From positions 1 through 46,351 of the forward strand of contig NZ_LVCV01000190.1 of assembly GCF_001647195.1 (NCBI RefSeq): DNA of 46,351 nucleotides. Reading direction: 5' to 3'. Positions 26,368 to 33,120 of this stretch are shown piece after piece. The position numbers were made by a program, and so were the translations under genes. The notes under the pieces were generated by a model. The model made no database searches. It was not told the DNA's origin and saw nothing but the letters and a program-made list of their open reading frames with translations. The stretch comes from Rhodococcus sp. EPR-157. GTDB taxonomy: Bacteria; Actinomycetota; Actinomycetes; Mycobacteriales; Mycobacteriaceae. Within the stretch, counting starts at the first letter, position 1. Every line of letters begins with the position of its first letter.

Positions 26368-26399
26368 CAGAAGCACCATACTCACTTCTGTTTCAGAAG
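26368..26399. promoter_or_regulatory. CAGAAG/CTTCTG repeat cluster between HxlR and SDR genes
   Basis: CAGAAG (26368-26373), CTTCTG (26385-26390) and CAGAAG (26394-26399). The last two form the palindrome CTTCTG-TTT-CAGAAG, and the first two form a wider inverted repeat with 11 bases between the arms. The cluster starts one base upstream of the HxlR start codon and ends 25 bases before the SDR start, so one bound regulator could control both genes. Confidence 0.6.
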
Positions 26400-26424
26400 C
26401 GTTCGGTGACGGTGAGGGGCAAGC

Positions 26425-27171
26425 ATGGCGGTAAACCAGGACGATTCAGGACGCGTCACTCTCGTAACAGGTGCATCACGCGGGATCGGCGCCGAAATAG
26501 CCCGACTCGTCGGCGCCGTTGGCGACACGGTCGTGGTGAACTATCGCGAGAAGCGGCCACGTGCGATCGCGGTGGCGGCAGAGATCGAACGCGCTGGAGG
26601 CCGGGCTCATCCGATCGGTGCCGACCTGTCGGACGAGCAGAGCGCGTCGGAAATGATCGACGACATCTCACGAACCTTCGGTCGTCTCGATGTGCTCATT
26701 TTGAATGCATCGGGTGGATTGGAACGCGGGGCTGATCCCGACTACGCGATGCGACTCAATCGCGATGCCCAAGTGCGTCTCGTGGAACTGGCGATGCCGC
26801 TGATGAAGCCGGGCAGCCGGGTCGTGTTCGTCACCAGTCACCAATCGCACTTCTACGGGCAGAAGCCCGTGCCCGAAAACTACCAGCCCATTGCGCAGAG
26901 CAAACGGGCGGGCGAAGACGCTTTGCGAGAACGTATCCCGGAACTTCTCGAGCGCGGCATCACGCTGACTGTGGTGTCGGGCGACATGATCGACGGGACG
27001 ATCATCGTCCGGTTGCTCGAGCGACGGGATCCCGATGCCGTCTCCGAGCGGCGCGAACACGGAGCGTTACCGACCATCGAGGAGTTCGCGTCGGTAGTGG
27101 TGGACGCATCGATCGCGCAGGTCGAGTCCGGGCACACCTTCTACGTCGGTGGCGACGACTATTTGTCTTGA
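26425..27171 (+). CDS. SDR family oxidoreductase with altered active-site Tyr
   Basis: A 248-residue SDR. The cofactor motif TGASRGIGAEI is intact, NASGG replaces NNAG, and a Ser is present in VFVTSHQSHF. Where YxxxK is expected the sequence reads PIAQSKRAGE, so the catalytic Tyr position appears to be Ile; a Tyr lies three residues earlier (ENYQPIAQSK). The protein may therefore be non-classical or bind NAD(P) without standard catalysis. It is divergent from the HxlR regulator and probably its target. Confidence 0.88.
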   Translation: MAVNQDDSGRVTLVTGASRGIGAEIARLVGAVGDTVVVNYREKRPRAIAVAAEIERAGGRAHPIGADLSDEQSASEMIDDISRTFGRLDVLILNASGGLERGADPDYAMRLNRDAQVRLVELAMPLMKPGSRVVFVTSHQSHFYGQKPVPENYQPIAQSKRAGEDALRERIPELLERGITLTVVSGDMIDGTIIVRLLERRDPDAVSERREHGALPTIEEFASVVVDASIAQVESGHTFYVGGDDYLS

Positions 27172-27203
27172 ACCACATCAGCAAGCGGCCGGGCGGGATT
27201 GTC

Positions 27204-27650
27204 TCAATCCGATTCGCAGGCGGCGGCGAGTCGGTCGAGTAGTCGGCGGAGGTTCGTGGCGTCGCTCTCCGTCAGTCCAACGTGAAGAAGCTCGTCTTCT
27301 ATCTGCCTGACCTTCCTGCGGACTCCGTCGAGCAGTGCTTGCCCGACGTCGGTGATGGCGACAGTCCGTTGGCGTTGGTCCTGCGACCGGTCTCGGCTGA
27401 TGAGCTCTCGCTTCACCAGCTCGTCCAGGTGTCGACCGAGCCGCGTGGGATCACGGCGTGTCCTACGGGAGAGTTCGCGTTGAGATACGGCGGCACCCGA
27501 GGCGACCTCGGTCAGGATTGCGTATTCCCACATCGAGAGGCCGGCCTCGCGTAGGAGGGGCTCCTCCAATGCGGCCAATCGCGGCAATATCCGAAACATG
27601 ACTGCAGCCAGGTCCTGCTCGCCGCACGGCGGACTGTCAGCATCGGTCAT
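27204..27650 (-). CDS. MarR family transcriptional regulator
   Basis: A 148-residue winged-helix protein with the MarR core at about residues 35-110 (LSMWEYAILTEVASGAAVSQRELSRRTRRDPTRLGRHLDELVKRELISRDRSQDQRQRTVAITD). The ATG at 27650 (MTDADSPPC) follows AAGG at suitable distance; an upstream ATG at 27671 would lie inside the operator. Two strong palindromes start 20 bases upstream, so it probably represses itself and the divergent gene. Confidence 0.92.
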   Translation of the reverse strand: MTDADSPPCGEQDLAAVMFRILPRLAALEEPLLREAGLSMWEYAILTEVASGAAVSQRELSRRTRRDPTRLGRHLDELVKRELISRDRSQDQRQRTVAITDVGQALLDGVRRKVRQIEDELLHVGLTESDATNLRRLLDRLAAACESD

Positions 27651-27670
27651 GGACAACCTTCCGATAATCA

Positions 27671-27717
27671 TCTACCGTGGTAGACGGCCCGATCATCTAC
27701 TGCGGTAGATGATCGGG
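27671..27717. promoter_or_regulatory. Tandem MarR operators
   Basis: First palindrome TCTACCGTGGTAGA (27671-27684, arms TCTACC/GGTAGA). Second: 13-base perfect arms CCCGATCATCTAC and GTAGATGATCGGG around TGCG (27688-27717). Both share the core CTAC...GTAG, and their centres are 25 bases apart. They sit between the divergent MarR and DinB-like genes, the standard place for MarR sites. Confidence 0.85.
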
Positions 27718-27819
27718 TCTCGACTCTGTGCGCATCTCACGTTAAGTCACACCCTGCCAGTCTTTGCGACCACCCGACGCCGACTGCGTGCGTTGGCCGT
27801 ACCGGAAATGGGCCCTTCT

Positions 27820-28359
27820 ATGGACGTATCCGTCTTACACACCGCGACCGAATGCCTCGCCGAATATCTATCCGAGGTGACCCAGGGAGATCTCGGACAA
27901 TCAACACCGGCGCCCGGCCGGGACATCGGTGACCTGTACCTGTACCTGATCGATCGGAATATCACCGTCGCTGCAGCCCTCATGCCTGATAGCGCACAAT
28001 CGCAGGTCGGCCTCACGAGTCGATCGGCGCTCGATGCGTCGGTGAATGTGTACGGCGGCGGGTTCGAAGAGCGGTATCGCCGATCAGCGTTGCAGATGGA
28101 GGACGCCTTTGCGTCCGTTTCCGATGCTGATGTGCGTTGCCGAATCGACGGCGTCGAGATCGAGGCCGGCGCGATGTACGACCAGCAGGTCAGCGAAACA
28201 GTCATCCACACTTGGGATGTGGCGCATGCTCTTGGGCTGACCTTTCACCCGCCGCTCGAGGTGGCGCACCGGATACTGAAAACACTCGAGGAACAGTCGA
28301 TCGAAGATGTCGACGCGGTGTGGGAGAGTGCTCTCAGAATGTCCGGACGGCTGAGCTGA
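27820..28359 (+). CDS. DinB-like / mycothiol-dependent maleylpyruvate isomerase family protein
   Basis: A 179-residue helical-bundle protein of the TIGR03086-type group. The typical motif near the C-terminus is SETVIHTWDVAHALG. The first helix normally carries a metal-ligand His (LxxHV); here that place reads GDLYLYLIDRN, so one ligand may be missing. Related enzymes use mycothiol as cofactor. Start is uncertain: ATG at 27820 (MDVSVLHTATECL) is preferred, with ATG 27808 and an unlikely ATG at 27709 also in frame. It is divergent from MarR and probably induced when MarR is released. Confidence 0.8.
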   Translation: MDVSVLHTATECLAEYLSEVTQGDLGQSTPAPGRDIGDLYLYLIDRNITVAAALMPDSAQSQVGLTSRSALDASVNVYGGGFEERYRRSALQMEDAFASVSDADVRCRIDGVEIEAGAMYDQQVSETVIHTWDVAHALGLTFHPPLEVAHRILKTLEEQSIEDVDAVWESALRMSGRLS

Positions 28360-28381
28360 CGACGTCGCGGCGCGTCAGGCG

Positions 28382-29080
28382 TCAGCGGGCGGGAATGTCC
28401 CACAAGCGGTAGTCGCCGATCGTGGTGAACCCCATGCCGGTGTACATCGGATAGCCAGGAGTGGTCGCCTGGAGCACCGCGGCGTCCGCACCACGGTCGA
28501 AGCCGTCCTTCATCGCCATCCAGGTGACAGCTGCACCGAACCCGGATCGACGATGGCCGCGTCGAACAGCGACGAAGTAGATGCCGATCGTGCTCTCGTT
28601 CCTCACTCCGACGCTCACTGCTACACAACGGCCGTCGATCCACCCCAAATGGAACCGGATCGAGTCGTCGGCGAGAGCGCGCTGGTGTGCGATCGGCTTC
28701 AATATCGCTGGGTCCATCCGGTATCCCGCAGCCGCGCAATCGACGAACGCGCGTAGATCGGCCACGTCGCCGGCAGTCGTGAATGTCAGTGCAGTGGAAG
28801 GGGGCGGCACAGCCGTGGCCGCCGGGATGGCCATGACCGGATACAGGGGTTGGCGCTCGATTCCTCGGTGTTCCGAATATTGCTGTGCTGCTGCACTGTT
28901 CACGTGGCTGATGATCCGCCAGTCGACGCCGCGCCGGTCGAAAATCGCCTCGGCCGCGGCGAGCACTGAATTTTCGTCGGCCTCGAGGTGGAGTTGATTG
29001 AAGCCGGTGGCCGGGATGCCCGTCGCGACAACAGTTCCGCCGGGAAGGTCATGGACTGCCCCGTCACAGATCCGCGACAC
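28382..29080 (-). CDS. GNAT family N-acetyltransferase; N-terminus uncertain
   Basis: A 232-residue protein whose C-terminal half is a GNAT domain: IGIYFVAVRRGHRRSGFGAAV is the acetyl-CoA-binding motif A, followed by LQATTPGYPMYTGMGF. The first usable start is the GTG at 29080. However the same frame reads credible protein upstream to about 29195 (VDIQAREVASFL.., IDIHSANVNHLAFWQHVSRICDG) with high third-position GC, and has no ATG, GTG or TTG before an in-frame stop. Either an ATT (29185) is used or the original start has been lost. The gene is directly downstream of the MFS exporter gene and this open part overlaps the exporter's end. Confidence 0.8.
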   Translation of the reverse strand: MSRICDGAVHDLPGGTVVATGIPATGFNQLHLEADENSVLAAAEAIFDRRGVDWRIISHVNSAAAQQYSEHRGIERQPLYPVMAIPAATAVPPPSTALTFTTAGDVADLRAFVDCAAAGYRMDPAILKPIAHQRALADDSIRFHLGWIDGRCVAVSVGVRNESTIGIYFVAVRRGHRRSGFGAAVTWMAMKDGFDRGADAAVLQATTPGYPMYTGMGFTTIGDYRLWDIPAR

Positions 29081-29166
29081 ATGCTGCCAGAAAGCGAGGT
29101 GGTTGACGTTGGCCGAGTGGATGTCGATTGTCTTCCCCTGATCTGCGGTCCGGTGCAGAAACGACG

Positions 29167-30381
29167 CTACCTCGCGCGCCTGAATGTCGACGACGGCGGT
29201 AGGTTTGCTCCCTCGTCACCTAGTCTGGCCCGAGCGAGAGTGCGATGCCGTGTCCATCCCGCCACACCGACCACGAGTGCGATCGCCACCAACGCCGCGC
29301 TCGACCACAGTGGCGCCCGGTAGCCCAGGCCCATACCGATCGTGAGCGCTCCGAGGGTCGGACCCAGAGCGGCGCCGACGTTGAATGCGACGGTCGCGAA
29401 CGAACCCCCGAGCGTCGGGGCATCGGCGGCGTCATACAGCACCTGCGAGATCAACGTCGAGCCGACCGCGAAGGAGAGCGCACCCTGCGTGAACAGCAAG
29501 ATCAGCGTCACAGCTGGATGGGAAGCAGCCAAGGCGAATACGATCCAGCCCGCGAACAGCACCACTGCCCCGACGCTCAGTAGCGACAGTGGCCGTGCGT
29601 CGGCGAGTCTGCCCCCAACGCTGACGCCTATGAACGATCCGAGCCCGAACAGCCCGAGAAGCACAGGCAACCAATGTGAGTCGAACCCCGAGATGTCCGT
29701 CAGCAGCGGCGCCAGATAGGTGAACGAGCAGAAGGTCGCACCGTTGATCAGCGCTCCGAGCACCAGCATGAGCACGAGCTTCGGGCGACGCAACGATGCG
29801 CATTCTGCTCTGGCATTCGGGATGGATCGAGTCGATGAATCTGGCGGTGTCGCACACAAGATCGCGACGACTGCGGGAACGGAAATCATCACGATGGCCC
29901 AGAACGCGGCACGCCAGCCCCACGCGTTGCCCAGAATGGCGCCGCCCGGCACCCCGACCACGCAGGCAATGGTCACGCCCCCGAGGAGTACGGATGTCGC
30001 GCGTCCCTTCTTATCGATGGGGGCCATCGACATCGCAGCACTCAATGCCACTGCCAGGAACCCGGCGTTGGCCAGCGCGCCGATGATACGAGTGACCAAC
30101 AGAACTTCGAAACTGCTTGTGAGTGCGCCGATCACGTGGACCGCCATGAATGTGACCAGGAACGTCAGAAGTGCACGACGGCGTTGCCATCGAATGCTCA
30201 GTACAGCCATCAAGGGTGCGCCGATGATCATCCCGACTGCGAAAGCAGAGGTCAGCAGCCCTGCTGCCGAAACCGACACCTGTAGGTCGTGGGCCATGTC
30301 GGGGATAAGGCCGGACAACATGAATTCCGATGTGCCTTGGGCGAATACAGCAAGCCCGAGGACATAGATTGCGAATGGCAC
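29167..30381 (-). CDS. MFS drug exporter, Cmx/Cml (chloramphenicol efflux)-like
   Basis: A 404-residue 12-helix transporter of the DHA1 type. It opens PFAIYVLGLAVFAQGTSEF and has the MFS loop motif GAPLMAVLSIRWQRRRALL (after helix 2) and the antiporter motif GGVTIACVVGVPGGAILG in helix 5. This N-terminal pattern is close to the Cmx/CmlR chloramphenicol exporters of corynebacteria and streptomycetes. Drug specificity is inferred, not shown. It starts with GTG and is divergent from the short ThrRS operon with 520 bases between, including a strong hairpin at 30580-30602 that could act in its leader. Confidence 0.9.
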   Translation of the reverse strand: MPFAIYVLGLAVFAQGTSEFMLSGLIPDMAHDLQVSVSAAGLLTSAFAVGMIIGAPLMAVLSIRWQRRRALLTFLVTFMAVHVIGALTSSFEVLLVTRIIGALANAGFLAVALSAAMSMAPIDKKGRATSVLLGGVTIACVVGVPGGAILGNAWGWRAAFWAIVMISVPAVVAILCATPPDSSTRSIPNARAECASLRRPKLVLMLVLGALINGATFCSFTYLAPLLTDISGFDSHWLPVLLGLFGLGSFIGVSVGGRLADARPLSLLSVGAVVLFAGWIVFALAASHPAVTLILLFTQGALSFAVGSTLISQVLYDAADAPTLGGSFATVAFNVGAALGPTLGALTIGMGLGYRAPLWSSAALVAIALVVGVAGWTRHRTLARARLGDEGANLPPSSTFRRAR

Positions 30382-30579
30382 TGTGAAACTCTCAATCCGA
30401 GATCGCGAGAGGCTTCGCGGTCACATGACCTACGAAGCAGAGGACACGACGTGCGTCACAGCGTGGAATGTGCGCAGCCGACTTTTCGACTCGAAGTTCA
30501 GAAGGTAGAGGTGTGCCACCAATTGCGCACGAGGAGAAACGACCGCGAATGGTGCGGCAGTCGAGCGCAACGAGATGTG

Positions 30580-30602
30580 GCCACCGGACTACTTCCGGTG
30601 GC
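30580..30602. other. Strong hairpin in the exporter/ThrRS intergenic region
   Basis: Perfect 9-bp stem GCCACCGGA / TCCGGTGGC with loop CTACT. On the minus strand it would lie about 200 bases upstream of the exporter start. After it, on the minus strand, comes a short open frame beginning GTG at about 30524 (VAHLYLLNFESKSRLRTFHA..) that could be a leader peptide. There is no T run on either side, so termination is uncertain; it could also insulate the two divergent units. Confidence 0.4.
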
Positions 30603-30750
30603 TAGAGTCTGGACGCCTTGGGGCTGGACACGGTTGCGAACGTAGCAAATGCCGCTCGGCGATGTCCACCGCATTCGATCTTGCGCAGCAGTGTCGGCGC
30701 CGTTCGAAACAGGGTGGCGCGTATCTGACTCGTCCTGTAGTTTCCATTGC

Positions 30751-30813
30751 ATGATCGGATTCAGTTCAGCCACGACGACGCCGGGAGATGCCGGTGTCAT
30801 TGCGACGGACTGA
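30751..30813 (+). CDS. Thr-rich leader peptide for ribosome-mediated attenuation of the ThrRS paralog
   Basis: A 20-codon open frame ATG..TGA encoding MIGFSSATTTPGDAGVIATD, with three consecutive Thr codons (ACG x3, 30772-30780) and a fourth at 30805. A -10-like TAGTTT at 30738-30743 ends seven bases before the ATG and there is no ribosome site, as expected for leaderless translation, the usual form of actinobacterial attenuation peptides. Bases 30760-30769 (TTCAGTTCAG) can pair with 30810-30818 (CTGACTGAA), enclosing the Thr codons. It is followed by the terminator hairpin and then the ThrRS gene. Ribosome stalling at Thr codons when charged tRNA-Thr is scarce would be the signal (inference). 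Confidence 0.72.
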   Translation: MIGFSSATTTPGDAGVIATD

Positions 30814-30831
30814 CTGAACACGGTCCAACCC

Positions 30832-30860
30832 AAGCCCCGGAACAGCTCCGGGGCTTTCTG
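30832..30860 (+). terminator. Attenuator terminator between leader peptide and ThrRS gene
   Basis: Perfect 10-bp stem AAGCCCCGGA (30832-30841) / TCCGGGGCTT (30847-30856) with loop ACAGC, followed by TCTGCATT. It starts 18 bases after the leader stop codon and ends 48 bases before the ThrRS start. I could not find a convincing anti-terminator partner by eye. Confidence 0.75.
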
Positions 30861-30904
30861 CATTCCTGGGGTCTGTGTCGGATTCATCGATCCAGGAGCA
30901 CTCT

Positions 30905-32179
30905 ATGGACTACGACCACCGCGAACTCAATCGAAATATGTCGATCTTCGCCACGGACCCTCAGGTTGGCTCGGGGTTGCCGATGTGGCTGCCGTCGGGC
31001 GCCGCCATTCGCCACGAGCTCGAATGTCTGGCGCGCGAACTTGCTCATGCCGATGGCTGTGTCAGCGTCTACTCGCCGGTTCTCGGAAAGCGGTCCCTCT
31101 ACGCGCGATCCGGGCATCTGAGCAAGTTCAGCGAAGACATGTTTCCTGCAATGCAATTGGGTGACGATGACTTGATGCTGAGACCTGCGAATTGCCCGCA
31201 TCATGCGTTGATATTCGCTGCTGAGAACCGTTCCTACCGCGACCTCCCGATCAGACTGAACGAACTTGCCTCCATGTTTCGCGCCGAACGTTCCGGTGTC
31301 GTCTCCGGCCTGAACCGGGTCCGCCAGATCAATCTCGATGACACGCATGTGTTCTGCAGGCCGGACCAGGTACTGGGCGAGGTGCGACAGGCGCTGCGGT
31401 CCGCTCTGCGCGCGCAACAGATTCTGGGGCTGCCCGTCGACTACGTACGACTGTCGAAGCGCGACGACTCCGGCCAATGGCTGGGGAGTGCTTCTCAGTG
31501 GGCCGACGGCGAGGGTGACCTGCGGGCTGCCGTCGCCCCGGTCGCCGAGGAGCATGGAATCGGTGTCGTCGAAGTAGCAGGGGAGGCAGCGTTCTACGGG
31601 CCGAAGTTGGACATCCAGTCCCGGACTGCGCGCGGAAACGAAGAAACTATTGCCACCGTGCAACTCGACTTCACTCAACCCGAACGATTCGACCTGAAAT
31701 ACAAAGGCCAGGACGGGCATTTTCACCGGCCCGTGATGATTCATCGGGGAACCGTTGGATCCATGGAACGTGTCACTGCGCACCTGCTCGAGCACTATCG
31801 AGGCCGTTTGCCGTTCTGGTTGGCTCCGACTCAGATCACGCTGCTTCCCGTCGACACCGAACAGGACGCGTCGGTGCGCACCGTCGCCGACGATGCGATC
31901 GCGTCAGGACTTCGGGTGAGAATCGACCACGGCGGTTCGCTCGGTTCGCGAATCCGTGAAGCGCGCGCACGTCGAGATCACCTAATCGGTGTAGTTGGGC
32001 CGAACGAGGACGAGGCGAATACCGTTCACATCACCGATGTCGTTGCAGGCGTTCGACTGCACATCGAGCGATCGGAATTGCTGACGCTGATGCACGATGC
32101 CCACCGCGCACGCTGGAGGGCACCGAACTGGCCGTCCTCCGAATCGAACTCGATCGAGCTGATAGGAAGTACCGAATGA
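30905..32179 (+). CDS. Short threonyl-tRNA synthetase paralog lacking TGS and editing domains
   Basis: 424 residues against about 640-690 for housekeeping ThrRS. It begins directly at the catalytic domain (DHRELNRNMSIFATDPQVGSGLPMWLPSG), so the N-terminal TGS and the N2 editing domains are absent. The class II core is intact, including LRPANCPHHALIF, FRAERSGVVSGLNRVRQ and IHRGTVGSMER. The three zinc ligands are present (Cys in NCPHH, His in DDTHVF, His in MIHRGT). A C-terminal anticodon-binding domain follows (LAPTQITLLPVD..). AGGAG precedes the ATG. It is expressed after a Thr leader peptide and attenuator and overlaps the VOC gene by ATGA. It may be a back-up or inhibitor-tolerant enzyme, or aminoacylate a non-tRNA substrate. 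Confidence 0.92.
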   Translation: MDYDHRELNRNMSIFATDPQVGSGLPMWLPSGAAIRHELECLARELAHADGCVSVYSPVLGKRSLYARSGHLSKFSEDMFPAMQLGDDDLMLRPANCPHHALIFAAENRSYRDLPIRLNELASMFRAERSGVVSGLNRVRQINLDDTHVFCRPDQVLGEVRQALRSALRAQQILGLPVDYVRLSKRDDSGQWLGSASQWADGEGDLRAAVAPVAEEHGIGVVEVAGEAAFYGPKLDIQSRTARGNEETIATVQLDFTQPERFDLKYKGQDGHFHRPVMIHRGTVGSMERVTAHLLEHYRGRLPFWLAPTQITLLPVDTEQDASVRTVADDAIASGLRVRIDHGGSLGSRIREARARRDHLIGVVGPNEDEANTVHITDVVAGVRLHIERSELLTLMHDAHRARWRAPNWPSSESNSIELIGSTE

Positions 32180-32568
32180 CCGCATTTGCGAAACTGTTCG
32201 CCGTCACCGTCGACTGCATGGACCCGGTGCAACTGGCCACGTTTTACCAGGGTTTTATCGGTGGACGAATCCGGTCGTCCAATCCGGATTTCGTCGTGCT
32301 CACCGGCCCCCACGACGTACGTATCGACTTCCAGCGCGTCGAGAACCCGGAGCCAGGTCCATGGCCGAGTCCCGACGCACCGAGGCGCGTGCACCTGGAC
32401 TTCGGCGTCGACGACCTCGCCGAGGCCGAGCGACTGTTGCTCGGCCTCGGTGCGAGACGCGCGTGTCATCAACCGGGCGGTGACAGGTTTCGAGTATTCC
32501 TCGACCCGGCCGGGCATCCGTTCTGTGTCACAACATTCGAGACTGCAGCAGCTGTGCCAGATGAGTAG
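32176..32568 (+). CDS. VOC family (glyoxalase/bleomycin-resistance-like) protein
   Basis: A 130-residue protein with paired beta-alpha-beta-beta-beta modules: FAVTVDCMDPVQLATFYQGFIGG at the start and RFRVFLDPAGHPFCVTTFE at the end, the usual VOC signature. Members include metal-dependent enzymes and antibiotic-binding proteins. Its ATG overlaps the ThrRS stop (ATGA), so the two are cotranscribed and coupled. Its role beside the ThrRS paralog may be resistance or processing of a small molecule, but this is inference. Confidence 0.87.
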   Translation: MTAFAKLFAVTVDCMDPVQLATFYQGFIGGRIRSSNPDFVVLTGPHDVRIDFQRVENPEPGPWPSPDAPRRVHLDFGVDDLAEAERLLLGLGARRACHQPGGDRFRVFLDPAGHPFCVTTFETAAAVPDE

Positions 32569-32586
32569 GCCCCTTTCCTCAGGGGC
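32569..32586 (+). terminator. Possible weak terminator after the ThrRS-VOC operon
   Basis: Six-bp stem GCCCCT / AGGGGC around TTCCTC, starting one base after the VOC stop. The stem is short and no T run follows. Confidence 0.35.
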
Positions 32587-32824
32587 GTCGTCCACCTGCC
32601 AGATAGAGGGTGTTCCAGGAGTCCGTGTCGCGGGCCATCTGCCGGTCGTGAGTTGACACCACCACCGCGGCTTCTGTTGCGTCGAGCGCCTGAGTCAACT
32701 CGTCGACCAACCTGATGGACAGTTGATTCGTCGGCTCGTTCACCAGCAGCTCACCGATCCGCTGGCCGACTTCCCTCGAGCGCAGAATCCCCAGCAAGGA
32801 CCGGGACAAGCCATTCGAAACCAC
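32579..32824 (-). pseudogene. ABC-F ATPase remnant (C-terminal nucleotide-binding domain)
   Basis: About 80 residues remain of a protein normally about 500-550. The fragment keeps a signature-like LSRS, a Walker B region LLVNEPTNQLSI (canonical LLLDEPTNHLS, with Asp changed to Asn) and the switch STHDRQMARD. The phrase VDELTQALDATEAAVVVSTHDRQM is typical of antibiotic-resistance ABC-F proteins, which protect the ribosome. Upstream on the minus strand there is no further ABC-F sequence. It is a dead fragment convergent with the ThrRS-VOC operon. Confidence 0.75.
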
Positions 32825-32907
32825 GATACGTCAGGGGCATCAGCTGTGTCCGTCCTTTCAGAGCTATTCGAAGGCAGTCATGGTCCCATCAGCGGTGGCG
32901 TCGCGCA

Positions 32908-33120
32908 TCACTGCTCGGCTCTCTTGGGTCGGGCAAAGAACCAGGCGAGGGCCCCGAAGATCGGTACGACAAGCACCAGCACGCACCACCAGAACTTCCC
33001 ACCCTGCCGGTCGTGGGAGGTCCGCAGAATCGATACCCATGCAATACCGCAGAGAGTCAGCCAGATCAGCACCATTGCCGTCCAAGCGAGGTCGAACGCA
33101 AGCGGCACTGTGGGATTCAC
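32908..33120 (-). CDS. Small membrane protein with PLDc_N (phospholipase D N-terminal) domain
   Basis: A 70-residue protein with two transmembrane helices (about residues 8-30 and 44-62) joined by SILRTSHDRQGGKFWWCVLVLVVPIFGALAWFF, the PLDc_N signature seen at the N-terminus of cardiolipin synthases and as stand-alone small proteins. The GTG at 33120 has GAGG upstream. The function of stand-alone forms is unknown. Confidence 0.78.
   Translation of the reverse strand: MNPTVPLAFDLAWTAMVLIWLTLCGIAWVSILRTSHDRQGGKFWWCVLVLVVPIFGALAWFFARPKRAEQ

Noticed and set aside
30709-30738. T-box-like antiterminator upstream of the ThrRS leader (ACAGG, bulge GTGGC, GCG ... CGT, CCTGT).
   Set aside because: It mimics the T-box helix but lacks the ACC part of the bulge, has no specifier stem I that I can find, and lies about 95 bases from the terminator, too far to compete with it. 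The Thr-codon leader peptide explains the region better.
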